Assembly: GCA_016763115.1 (NCBI GenBank) | Contig: JAESUL010000112.1 | Location: forward strand, 1-8,365 | Source of the DNA: Phycisphaerales bacterium | GTDB taxonomy: Bacteria > Planctomycetota > Phycisphaerae > Phycisphaerales > UBA1924 | Direction: 5' to 3' | Length of the DNA: 8,365 nucleotides | In this document: positions 1 to 6,612 of the stretch, one piece after another | Position numbering within the stretch: the first letter of the stretch is position 1 | Layout of the letters: every line of letters begins with the position of its first letter | The notes under the pieces: model-generated | The model's database searches: none | What the model saw: the letters and a program-made list of their open reading frames with translations, nothing else | Told to the model about the DNA's origin: nothing | Translations under genes and position numbers: made by a program

Positions 1-365
1 ATCTGCAAGATCCACGCCCTCACCCTCTCCGCCCTCGCCGCCATCATCGCCTCGGAGAAATACCGCAACGCCGTCGCCGCCATCACCACCATCAACGCGG
101 CCCGCACCCCCGCCATCGATTCCAACGCAGCCCTCCAAACCCGCGCACTCACCACCGAACTCGCCTCAATCGCCCTCACCGCCGCCGAGGAAATCTCCCC
201 CCGTTCACTGCTCACCTCCCAAGAATCCAGCACCAAATCTCGCCTCCTCGAAACCGCCCGCAAGGCCCTCAATCACCCATTCACACGCCCCCCAACAATC
301 TCCCCACCACCACCACAAGAATCGGCTCCACCAACCGTTGCCCTGCTATCATCACTACTTCATGA
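1..365 (+). CDS. 3' part of an unidentified gene; true 3' end unclear (possible frameshift)
   Basis: The frame starting at base 1 looks truly coding. Nearly every codon ends in C or G and the product is an Ala/Leu/Ile/Thr/Glu-rich helical sequence (for example ALAAIIASEKYRNAVAAI near the left edge), followed by a Pro-rich tail (SPPPPQESAPP) from about base 301. I do not recognise the family. The odd point is that this frame has no stop at the gene border: it stays open through the start of the next gene and first stops at 877-879, which would be a 518-bp overlap. The frame starting at base 3 stops at TGA 363-365, making an ATGA overlap with the ATG at 362, but its own translation is Arg/His/Pro-rich and not protein-like over most of its length. 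A single-base loss, for instance in the C6 run at 288-293, would reconcile the two. I give 365 as the likely functional end; literally, the coding frame is unterminated here. Confidence 0.5.
   Translation, partial: LQDPRPHPLRPRRHHRLGEIPQRRRRHHHHQRGPHPRHRFQRSPPNPRTHHRTRLNRPHRRRGNLPPFTAHLPRIQHQISPPRNRPQGPQSPIHTPPNNLPTTTTRIGSTNRCPAIITTS
344..352 (+). promoter_or_regulatory. Extended -10 promoter of the nitronate monooxygenase-family gene
   Basis: TG at 344-345, one base, then TATCAT at 347-352 forms an extended -10 element (TGnTATNNT). It ends 9 nt before the ATG at 362, so a transcript would have a leader of only about 3 nt. No Shine-Dalgarno sequence lies before the ATG, which fits leaderless or near-leaderless translation. 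No convincing -35 is seen, which an extended -10 can tolerate. It lies within the end of the upstream gene. Confidence 0.4.
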
Positions 366-1834
366 ATCCGATTCAACGACCAATCATCATTCAAGGCGGC
401 ATGGGCGCGGGCGTCTCCAGCTGGACCCTCGCCAACGCGGTCTCCAAAGCCGGGCAGCTCGGCGTGGTCTCGGGCACCGCCCTCGATGTCATCCTCGCAC
501 GCCGACTCCAAGCCGGCGACCTCGGCGGACACATGCGAAGGGCCCTGAGCAAGTTCCCCATCCCCGATGTCGCCCAACGCATCATCGACCGCTACTTCGT
601 CGAGGGCGGCAAACCCGCGGACAAACCCTTCAAAGCCAAACCGATGCCCTCGGAAAAACCCTCCAAACTCCTCGAAGAACTCCTGGTCGCCTCCAACTTC
701 GTCGAGGTCTTCCTCGCCAAAGAAGGTCACAACGGCCCGGTCGGCATCAACTACCTCGAAAAAATCCAGGTCCCCAACCTCCCCTCCATCTACGGCGCCA
801 TGCTCGCCGGTGTCTCCTACATCCTCATGGGCGCGGGCATCCCCAAAGCCATCCCCGGCATCCTCGACCAACTCGCTGAAAACGAAGCCGTCGAACTCCG
901 CGTTGATGTCGCCGACACCGACCGCTCGGAAGTCTTCACCACTACATTTGATCCCAACAAGTTCAACCCGGGTGAACCGATCAAGGTCGACCGCCCCGAG
1001 TTCCTTGCCATCGTTTCATCGGCAACCCTCGCCAACATGCTCGCCCGCAAAGCCAGCGGCAAAGTCAACGGCTTCATCATCGAAGGGCCCACCGCCGGCG
1101 GGCACAACGCCCCACCACGCGGCAAAATGCAACTCTCCGTTGAAGGCGAACCGGTCTATGGCGACCGCGACATGGCCGACCTTGAAGCCATCAACAAACT
1201 CGGCTTACCCTTCTGGCTTGCCGGTTCGTACGCCGAACCAGATCGGATCGCCGATGCGCTCAAGTCCGGGGCTACGGGCGTGCAGATCGGGACCGCGTTT
1301 GCGTTCTGTGACGAATCTGGACTCGCTCCTCAGATTATTCAAGACACCGTCGATCTCAGCAAGGCGGGCAAAGCCGGGGTCTTCACCGATCCTGTTGCGT
1401 CGCCCACCGGGTTCCCGTTCAAGGTGCTCCAGATGGAGAACACCCATTCGGATCAAGAGAGTTACGAGCAGCGGACACGGATCTGTGATCTCGGGTACCT
1501 TCGCCACGCCTACAAGAAGGACAACGGCAAGGTCGGATGGCGGTGCCCGTCTGAACCGGTTGACGACTACCTCGCCAAGGGCGGCAAACTCGAAGACACC
1601 GTTGGACGCAAGTGTGTGTGCAACGGACTGCTGGCCAATATTGATCTTGGGCAGGTTCAGAAAGACGGTTCGCTCGAGAAGGCTTTGGTTACCTGCGGCG
1701 ATGATGTTGCCGACATTGCCCGGTTCCTCAAGCCCGGTGCGAGTTCGTACAGTGCTCTCGATGTGATCGAGTACCTGCTGCCCGACGCCGACGGCTCGGC
1801 GAACACCAACTCCGACGCCTGCGCTGTTTCATAG
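362..1834 (+). CDS. Nitronate monooxygenase / 2-nitropropane dioxygenase-family FMN protein
   Basis: A 490-residue TIM-barrel flavoprotein of the nitronate monooxygenase family, which also includes the FabK and PfaD enoyl reductases. Members bind FMN and either oxidise alkyl nitronates or reduce enoyl thioesters. Seen here: the N-terminal QGGMGAGVS (residues 11-19); IEGPTAGGHNAPPRG (240-254), the Gly/His segment by the flavin; and FWLAGSY (284-290) followed by SGATGVQIGTAF (302-313), the usual FMN-phosphate-binding end of the barrel. The protein is longer than simple nitronate monooxygenases (about 310-380 residues). Its extra C-terminal region (about 355-470) has conserved-looking cysteines: C375, C395, C418, C420 and C445. 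The start was set at ATG 362, which follows a promoter-like sequence; a TTG at 338 in frame is less likely. Codon choice changes sharply near residue 290. The exact substrate cannot be told from sequence, and the gene could be a PfaD-like reductase rather than a true nitronate oxidase. No lipid-synthesis genes adjoin it. Confidence 0.88.
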   Translation: MNPIQRPIIIQGGMGAGVSSWTLANAVSKAGQLGVVSGTALDVILARRLQAGDLGGHMRRALSKFPIPDVAQRIIDRYFVEGGKPADKPFKAKPMPSEKPSKLLEELLVASNFVEVFLAKEGHNGPVGINYLEKIQVPNLPSIYGAMLAGVSYILMGAGIPKAIPGILDQLAENEAVELRVDVADTDRSEVFTTTFDPNKFNPGEPIKVDRPEFLAIVSSATLANMLARKASGKVNGFIIEGPTAGGHNAPPRGKMQLSVEGEPVYGDRDMADLEAINKLGLPFWLAGSYAEPDRIADALKSGATGVQIGTAFAFCDESGLAPQIIQDTVDLSKAGKAGVFTDPVASPTGFPFKVLQMENTHSDQESYEQRTRICDLGYLRHAYKKDNGKVGWRCPSEPVDDYLAKGGKLEDTVGRKCVCNGLLANIDLGQVQKDGSLEKALVTCGDDVADIARFLKPGASSYSALDVIEYLLPDADGSANTNSDACAVS

Positions 1835-1864
1835 CCCGCACCGCTCACTATTTGATTGATATTT

Positions 1865-1868
1865 GGAG
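1865..1868 (+). promoter_or_regulatory. Shine-Dalgarno of the DUF2959-type lipoprotein gene
   Basis: GGAG sits 8 nt before ATG 1877. This selects ATG 1877 over the in-frame TTG at 1856, which would add seven residues ahead of a normal lipoprotein signal peptide. The AT-rich stretch at 1849-1864 upstream may hold a promoter, but I see no clean -10 hexamer. Confidence 0.6.
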
Positions 1869-1876
1869 CCCTCGCC

Positions 1877-2530
1877 ATGCCTCGATTTGCACGCACACTG
1901 CTTCTGGTCTTGCCGATGATTTTGGTGATGCAGGGTTGCTCCTCGGCGGGGATCGCCATCCGTGAAAAACTCGGTACACCCAAACGCGACCAGCTCGTTG
2001 ATCGCGTGGACGAAACCCGCGTTGCGCAGGAATCCGCCAAGGAGCAGTTTGCCACCACGCTCGAAGAGCTCAAAGCCCTCAGTGACTTTGATGGTGGCGA
2101 CCTTGAGAAATCGTACAACACGCTCAAAGAGCAGCTCGATCGGTCCAACTCGCGGGCCGACAAGGTCCGCTCAAAGATCCGCAATGTTGACCGCGTTGCC
2201 AGTGCCCTGTTCCGTGAATGGGAGGCGGAGATCACCGAGTATTCGACCGATTCGCTCCGCAGAGCTTCGCAGCAGCAACTCGACGACACACGCGAGCGGT
2301 ACAGCGATGTGATCAACGCGATGCGCCGGGCGGAGACCAAAATGAACCCCGTGCTCGCGGCGTTCAATGATCAGGTGCTGTTCCTCAAGCACAACCTCAA
2401 CTCGCGGGCGATCGCATCATTGGATTCGACACTGATCGAACTCGAAACCGAGATCGCGGAACTGATCGCGGAGATGGAGGCTTCGATCGACGAAGCCAAT
2501 GCGTTTATCGACGACATGAGCGGGTCCTAA
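1877..2530 (+). CDS. DUF2959-type coiled-coil lipoprotein
   Basis: A 217-residue predicted lipoprotein. The signal peptide has basic residues R3 and R6, a hydrophobic core (residues 8-18) and a lipobox ending MQGC, so C21 would be the lipidated residue and the mature protein would be anchored in a membrane facing the periplasm. The mature part is charged and helical with heptad-like stretches, for example residues 45-105 and 185-212. Segments such as KRDQLVDRVDETR (36-48), QSAKEQF-like 51-58, FDGG (71-74), MRRAETKMNPVLAAF (149-163) and LKHNLNSRAIASL (170-182) match my recollection of the DUF2959 family, whose function is unknown. Length is normal for that family. It lies 42 bp after the flavoprotein gene and has its own Shine-Dalgarno. 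The family call rests on remembered motif pattern, not a search. Confidence 0.8.
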   Translation: MPRFARTLLLVLPMILVMQGCSSAGIAIREKLGTPKRDQLVDRVDETRVAQESAKEQFATTLEELKALSDFDGGDLEKSYNTLKEQLDRSNSRADKVRSKIRNVDRVASALFREWEAEITEYSTDSLRRASQQQLDDTRERYSDVINAMRRAETKMNPVLAAFNDQVLFLKHNLNSRAIASLDSTLIELETEIAELIAEMEASIDEANAFIDDMSGS

Positions 2531-2539
2531 CCCTACAGT
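2511..2539 (+). promoter_or_regulatory. Leaderless promoter of the TPR-sulfotransferase gene
   Basis: ACGACA (2511-2516, four of six matches to TTGACA), a 17-bp spacer, then TACAGT (2534-2539, TANNNT form). The hexamer ends exactly 6 nt before ATG 2546, which would place the transcription start on or next to the A of the start codon. No Shine-Dalgarno is present. The -35 half lies inside the last codons of the lipoprotein gene. Confidence 0.5.
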
Positions 2540-2545
2540 GTTGGC

Positions 2546-3973
2546 ATGGCCAAATCGAAACAAGCAATCCATAAGATCGCCCACCAGGCCGAGCTCGCCT
2601 TTCGCGAGGAGAACTTTTCGCGGAGTCTGATTCTCTACCGCAAGGCCCTCAAGCTCGACAAGAACGATGCCGAACTGCTCAAGCGTTATGGGCATATTCT
2701 TACGCTCAACGGGAAGAGTAAAGAGGCGGTCGGGTACCTTGAGCGGTCATGCAAGAGGCGACCAAATCATATTTCAACCCTGATGATGCTCTCGTTTGCT
2801 CGGCTCAAGATCGGCGAACTCGACGGGGTGCTCGACGCGCTCAACCGGGTGCTCAAAATCGAACCCGACCACGGTGCTGCGTTGCTCGGCAAGCTGACCC
2901 TGTATCTTGATTCGGGGACACCCGAACTCGCCGAGGGGTTGCTTGAGCGTGCGCTGAGTGTAGAAAGGCCCGATCCGCATGTGCTGATCGCCCAGGCGAA
3001 GCTTGCACGGACAACGAAGAACTACGCGGTCGGGATTGATGCGGCAACACGGGTGCTTGAGGACCCCGATACTCCCAAGAACCTGCGTGTGAGCGGCGGC
3101 TTTGCGCTCGGGCATCTGCTCGATGCTTCGGGCGAATACGACCGTGCATTTGAGGCGTACCGCGTGGCCAACTCGGCGCGAACTGCGGCCGCACCATCGC
3201 ACGCCAAATCGACGATCACTACTTGGTCAAAGTCGTTGCTCGACGGGATTGACCCAACCGCAGTTCAGAGCGAGCGGCTTGTTCTTGTGATCGGGATGCC
3301 CCGCTCGGGGACGACGCTGACCGAGCAGATTATCTCGGCCCACCCGCTGGCCGACACGGTTGGCGAGGCGCCGATGATCTTGCAACTGCTCACCCGAACC
3401 ACGCCTTCGGCGTTGACCACCGAGCGGCTCACCGAGTACGGCGAGGAGTACCTCGCGTACCTCGACGAGCAGGTGCCGAGCGAATGCACACGGGTCGTTG
3501 ACAAGCACATGAACGCGGACAAGTCTGTTGGGATGCTCTCGAAGATGTATCCCAACGCCAAGTTCATCCACTGCATGCGGGACCCGTCGGACTGTTGTCT
3601 GAGTGCTTATTTTCAGAACTTTGGGCACAACCTGCCGTTTGCGCGGGACCTGAAAAATATCGGCGAGCAGTACCTCTCACACCGCGAGATCATGGATCAT
3701 TGGGACGAGGTGCTCGATCGCCCGATCCTCAAGCATGTGTACGAGGATCTTGTTGATGACCCCGAGCCTCACGTGCGTGATCTGCTCGCTCATATCGATC
3801 TCGAATGGGACGAATCGTGTATGCGATTCCATGAAACAAAGAAGTTTGTGCGGACCGCCAGCGCGACGCAGGTCCGCAAGCCGATCTACAAAAGCAGCAA
3901 GCAGCGGTGGCGAAACTACGAGAAGCACCTGGGCCCGTTGTTCGATGCGCTCGGCGGGTACGCACCGAAGTGA
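2546..3973 (+). CDS. TPR-repeat protein with C-terminal PAPS-dependent sulfotransferase domain
   Basis: A 475-residue, apparently cytoplasmic protein with no signal peptide. Residues about 11-210 form tetratricopeptide repeats (for example AELAFREENFSRSLILYRKAL and repeated units at about 45-78, 79-112 and 113-145, the later ones degenerate). Residues about 245-475 form a sulfotransferase domain: the 5'-phosphosulfate loop is GMPRSGTTLTEQI (250-262), E274 in VGEAP is a candidate catalytic base, and the 3'-phosphate segment is FIHCMRDPSDCCLSAY (340-355), with R345 and S348 as the expected ligands. The C-terminal TASATQVRKPIYKSS (437-451) plus RWRNYEKHLGPL is typical of the TPR-sulfotransferase group. 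The enzyme would move sulfate from PAPS to an unknown acceptor, with the TPRs probably binding a partner or acceptor. It starts at ATG 2546 after a promoter-like sequence and ends 16 bp from the convergent coaD stop. No PAPS-synthesis genes are in the window. Confidence 0.9.
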   Translation: MAKSKQAIHKIAHQAELAFREENFSRSLILYRKALKLDKNDAELLKRYGHILTLNGKSKEAVGYLERSCKRRPNHISTLMMLSFARLKIGELDGVLDALNRVLKIEPDHGAALLGKLTLYLDSGTPELAEGLLERALSVERPDPHVLIAQAKLARTTKNYAVGIDAATRVLEDPDTPKNLRVSGGFALGHLLDASGEYDRAFEAYRVANSARTAAAPSHAKSTITTWSKSLLDGIDPTAVQSERLVLVIGMPRSGTTLTEQIISAHPLADTVGEAPMILQLLTRTTPSALTTERLTEYGEEYLAYLDEQVPSECTRVVDKHMNADKSVGMLSKMYPNAKFIHCMRDPSDCCLSAYFQNFGHNLPFARDLKNIGEQYLSHREIMDHWDEVLDRPILKHVYEDLVDDPEPHVRDLLAHIDLEWDESCMRFHETKKFVRTASATQVRKPIYKSSKQRWRNYEKHLGPLFDALGGYAPK

Positions 3974-3989
3974 GTGAACTGAATCATCA

Positions 3990-4490
3990 TCAGCCCTGAT
4001 GTCGAGCGTCGTGGAGCAGATCGGTGTAGACGCAATCGGGTAGGTAGCGTTTGACGACGGGTTTCCAGCCTTCGGGGCCGATCATGCCTTTGACAAAGCT
4101 CGATGATATCTCGCACAGGCTTCGTGGCGGCATCAAGAAAACCGTTGCCAGCCCGTCGTTGAGATCCGAGTTGACATAGCGCATGCCCCGCTCGTATTGG
4201 TAATCGCCCTCGTTGCGGATGCCTCGGATGACGAAGCGGGCGTCGACGCGCTGGGCGTAGTGTGCGAGGAACTCGTTTTCGAGCGAGGCGACCTCGACAT
4301 TGTCGAATGGTTTGCAGATTTCGTTGAGCCATTGAACGCGTTGATCGAGTTCGTAGGTGTAGCCCTTCTCGGGGTTCTTTGCGGCTGCGACGATCAACCG
4401 ATCGAACATGCGCGCACCTTGCTCGATCATCCACACATGCCCGTTGGTCGGGGGATCGAAGCTTCCTGCATAGGCCGCACATTCGCCCAT
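3990..4490 (-). CDS. coaD: Phosphopantetheine adenylyltransferase (CoA biosynthesis)
   Basis: A 166-residue CoaD, the enzyme that joins 4'-phosphopantetheine and ATP to make dephospho-CoA in the penultimate step of CoA synthesis. It is a cytoplasmic nucleotidyltransferase, normally a hexamer. Seen here: YAGSFDPPTNGH (7-18), which contains the phosphate-binding S10 and H18 of the TxGH motif; VIRGIR (87-92), with R89 and R92; and ISSSFVK (128-134), the ISSTxxR-type motif that binds ATP. Length is normal (about 160). The segment after ISSS is unusual, reading GMIGPEGWKP where most CoaD proteins have a shorter VKE..GGDV.. type link, so this is a divergent branch. It is the last gene of the minus-strand operon, 15 bp after apt, with AGGGG 7 nt before its ATG. 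Its stop is 16 bp from the stop of the convergent sulfotransferase gene. Confidence 0.9.
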   Translation of the reverse strand: MGECAAYAGSFDPPTNGHVWMIEQGARMFDRLIVAAAKNPEKGYTYELDQRVQWLNEICKPFDNVEVASLENEFLAHYAQRVDARFVIRGIRNEGDYQYERGMRYVNSDLNDGLATVFLMPPRSLCEISSSFVKGMIGPEGWKPVVKRYLPDCVYTDLLHDARHQG

Positions 4491-4497
4491 TGTTTCG

Positions 4498-4502
4498 CCC
4501 CT
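4498..4502 (-). promoter_or_regulatory. Shine-Dalgarno of coaD
   Basis: On the minus strand AGGGG lies 7 nt before the coaD ATG, in the 15-bp gap after apt. It supports co-translation in one message with the start at 4490. Confidence 0.6.
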
Positions 4503-4505
4503 TGA

Positions 4506-5042
4506 TTAGTACTGGATCACCGAATGGACCGGTGCGTACTCGCTGATTTTGTCTGCGCCGTTGAGGAACCCGAGTTCGATCAAGACGGTGATGCCCGCGA
4601 TTTCTACATCTGCTTTTTTGACGAGTTGGCAGCTTGCGCGCATGGTTCCGCCTGTGGCCAGGAGATCATCGACGAGCAGGACCTTTGCGCCTTTGGGGAG
4701 TGCGTCTCGGTGGATTTCGAGCCGATCGGTGCCGTATTCGAGATCGTATTCGACCGCGTGAACTTCACGGGGGAGTTTGCCGGGCTTGCGTACGGGGACG
4801 AACCCGGCGGAGAGTGCCTGGGCGATGGCGGTGCCGAAGATGAATCCGCGTGATTCTGCGCCGACGATCAGGTCGATGCCCTTGCCCCGGTAGGGGTTGG
4901 CCATGAGTTCGACGGCCAGGGCGAGCGAGCCGGGATCTGCGAGCATGGGCGTGAAGTCTTTGTAGACCACGCCGGGCTTTGGGAAGTCGGGTACATCGTG
5001 GATGAGCGCTTCGAGTCGGGTGATTGAATCGGTCGTGTGCAT
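4506..5042 (-). CDS. apt: Adenine phosphoribosyltransferase (purine salvage)
   Basis: A 178-residue type I phosphoribosyltransferase that converts adenine and PRPP to AMP and pyrophosphate in the cytoplasm. Motifs in order: the N-terminal PDFPKPGVVYKDFTPML (18-34), characteristic of Apt and placing the adenine-binding hood; GAESRGFIFG (61-70); RKPGKLP (85-91), leading into the flexible loop; and the PRPP-binding signature VLLVDDLLATGGT (121-133) with the paired aspartates D125 and D126. Length is normal (170-185). The start at ATG 5042 has GGAG 5 nt upstream. It lies 46 bp after the protease gene and 15 bp before coaD in the same orientation, so it is probably inside the operon. A TACGCT in the 46-bp gap could be an internal promoter but is not convincing. 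Confidence 0.95.
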   Translation of the reverse strand: MHTTDSITRLEALIHDVPDFPKPGVVYKDFTPMLADPGSLALAVELMANPYRGKGIDLIVGAESRGFIFGTAIAQALSAGFVPVRKPGKLPREVHAVEYDLEYGTDRLEIHRDALPKGAKVLLVDDLLATGGTMRASCQLVKKADVEIAGITVLIELGFLNGADKISEYAPVHSVIQY

Positions 5043-5047
5043 GGTTG

Positions 5048-5051
5048 CTCC
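5048..5051 (-). promoter_or_regulatory. Shine-Dalgarno of apt
   Basis: GGAG on the minus strand, 5 nt before the apt ATG, consistent with a gene inside an operon that needs its own ribosome binding site. Confidence 0.55.
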
Positions 5052-5088
5052 GGGGGGCGTCGGTCCACCAAGCGTACGCGTGCAATCC

Positions 5089-6570
5089 TCATCGTGCGAG
5101 CAGTTTGACCTCTCGTTGGTGGTGTTTGATGCCTCGTCGGGTGGAGAGGGTGATGGTTTGCCCGGCGCGGTAGTCGCCTAGGACGCGGATGAACTCGAAG
5201 AGGTCGCGGGTTGGGCGGTTGTTGATGGCGGTGATGACTTCTTGGGTGTGCAGCCCGGTGCGTCGGCGGGATGATCCGGGGAGGCTCGAGACGAGAACGC
5301 CGTCGCCTGATCCGTTTTTGATTCCGATGCCGAGGGTGGCGGTGAGGTCTGCGCCGGTCTCGGGGATGGTCGGGAGGGCAGCGATCCACTTGCGGTAGTC
5401 CTTTTCGATGGCGTCTATTTCGAGGTTGAAGGCCTGCTCGAGGGCCTTGATACCGGTCGGGTCGGAGTTGTATGTTTGGAGGTAGGCTTGGTAGAAATCG
5501 TTGAGTTTCCCGTTCTCGTAGACATAGAGCATGACGGCGCGTGCTTGGGCGTACTTGGCGAGCGGGCGTGATGAGGTGAACTGCTGCATCGGGGTGGAGG
5601 CGAGGGTTTCGATGGTGCCGAGGCGGTGGACTTTGAGCAGGCGTTTGACGATGTTGGTTCGCCAAGATGGAACGGGGACGAGTTTGGCATCGACGATGTT
5701 GTAGTCTTCGACGAGCGAGGCGAACCCTTCTTGGATCCACGGCGCGTGGTTGTGCCCGCGGGCACTCATGTCGCGCCAGTGCAGGACATGGATGAACTCG
5801 TGGCGGTAGGTTGCGCCGAGGTCTTGGGCGACGAGTCGGCGGTTTTGATGTTCGTAGGCGCCGCCGACGGAGCTGATGTTGCCGCGGACTCCGGGGCCGA
5901 ACACGGTGATGGCCCATGAGAGGAAGCCTCGTTTGTCGGGCAGGGCGACCATGATCCAGGGGAGATCATCGAGGTAGCCCGGCGTGCGTTCGTCGACGAA
6001 GAGTTCGTCGATTGCCCAGTTGGCGAGGAGGTCGAGCTCGGCGAGGGCCTGGTCGGTGGCGACTTGCCCGTGGGCGCTGACGATCTCGAGTTTGTATTCT
6101 TCGCTTGTTCGGCGTTGCATCTTGCGGGTGATGAGCCGAGAGATGAACGCGAGGTCATGCTCGCGCCGTGCCTGGATCACCGCGTCCCATGATTCCATCA
6201 ATGACTCGAAGAACGGCGTTGCGCGGAGTTGGGCAAGGTCCGGATCACGAAGCATCTGCCGTTTGTCGGTGAAGCCGATGGTGATAGCTTTGGTCATTGC
6301 CTGCATGCTTGCGTCGATCTCGTCTGCACGCGATAAGGCTGCGGCGAGGTTGTAGTAGCCGACGAAGCTTTTGGGGCGGAGTTTGATGTACTCGGCGAAT
6401 GTTTCGGCAGCGTCCATGTACCGCCCCTCGCCCATGGCCTCGATGCCTTGGGTCTCAAGGAGTTTGAGAGATTGGGGATCGGCGGATTTGGATGGGCTCT
6501 GCGCAAACGAATAGGTCGCTGTGAGGTTGAGCACGGTGAGCACAATGATGAGGAGGATTCGGGTGTTCAT
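5089..6570 (-). CDS. Secreted TPR / HExxH zinc metalloprotease / PDZ protein
   Basis: A 493-residue exported protein. An N-terminal signal peptide (R4, hydrophobic 5-18, likely cleavage after FAQ near residue 24) sends it across the inner membrane. Residues about 36-100 form a TPR-like helical pair (ETQGIEAMGEGRYMDAAETF, then the GYYNLAAALSRADE unit). The middle is a gluzincin-type peptidase resembling the peptidase MA-like group: HEFIH (257-261) supplies two zinc ligands and the catalytic E258, and E281 in WIQEGFASLVEDY is the likely third ligand. The end (about 410-485) is a PDZ domain with an LGIGI carboxylate-binding loop (413-417) and the VITAINNRP strand (445-453). The catalytic residues look intact, so it is probably an active periplasmic protease, with the PDZ and TPR parts choosing substrates; the target is unknown. 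No Shine-Dalgarno or promoter is obvious at its start. It lies 42 bp after purN and 46 bp before apt. Confidence 0.85.
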   Translation of the reverse strand: MNTRILLIIVLTVLNLTATYSFAQSPSKSADPQSLKLLETQGIEAMGEGRYMDAAETFAEYIKLRPKSFVGYYNLAAALSRADEIDASMQAMTKAITIGFTDKRQMLRDPDLAQLRATPFFESLMESWDAVIQARREHDLAFISRLITRKMQRRTSEEYKLEIVSAHGQVATDQALAELDLLANWAIDELFVDERTPGYLDDLPWIMVALPDKRGFLSWAITVFGPGVRGNISSVGGAYEHQNRRLVAQDLGATYRHEFIHVLHWRDMSARGHNHAPWIQEGFASLVEDYNIVDAKLVPVPSWRTNIVKRLLKVHRLGTIETLASTPMQQFTSSRPLAKYAQARAVMLYVYENGKLNDFYQAYLQTYNSDPTGIKALEQAFNLEIDAIEKDYRKWIAALPTIPETGADLTATLGIGIKNGSGDGVLVSSLPGSSRRRTGLHTQEVITAINNRPTRDLFEFIRVLGDYRAGQTITLSTRRGIKHHQREVKLLAR

Positions 6571-6612
6571 TACTCGGTATTCGTCCAGATCGTGCCCGGC
6601 GTTGCAGGAATC

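Noticed and set aside
306..316. Short CAC/ACC triplet run
   Set aside because: Only a few units long and within a Pro-rich coding tail; not a meaningful repeat array.
281..871. Long minus-strand open frame opposite the flavoprotein gene
   Set aside because: Its product is Gly/Asp/Glu/Val-rich with no family motif and is explained as the antisense shadow of a C-rich coding strand.
567..1766. A 399-codon + strand open frame inside the flavoprotein gene
   Set aside because: The translation is almost wholly Ser/Pro/Thr/Arg, the usual shifted-frame artefact in high-GC genes; the other frame has clear FMN motifs.
3988..4001. Palindrome CATCAG-CC-CTGATG at the convergent junction of the sulfotransferase and coaD genes, a possible bidirectional terminator
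   Set aside because: The stem is short, overlaps the coaD stop codon and has no T-run on either side, so it is not a credible intrinsic terminator.
4868..5917. A 349-codon minus-strand frame overlapping apt and the protease gene
   Set aside because: It is Arg/Pro/His-rich, overlaps two well-supported genes in another frame and has no recognisable motif.
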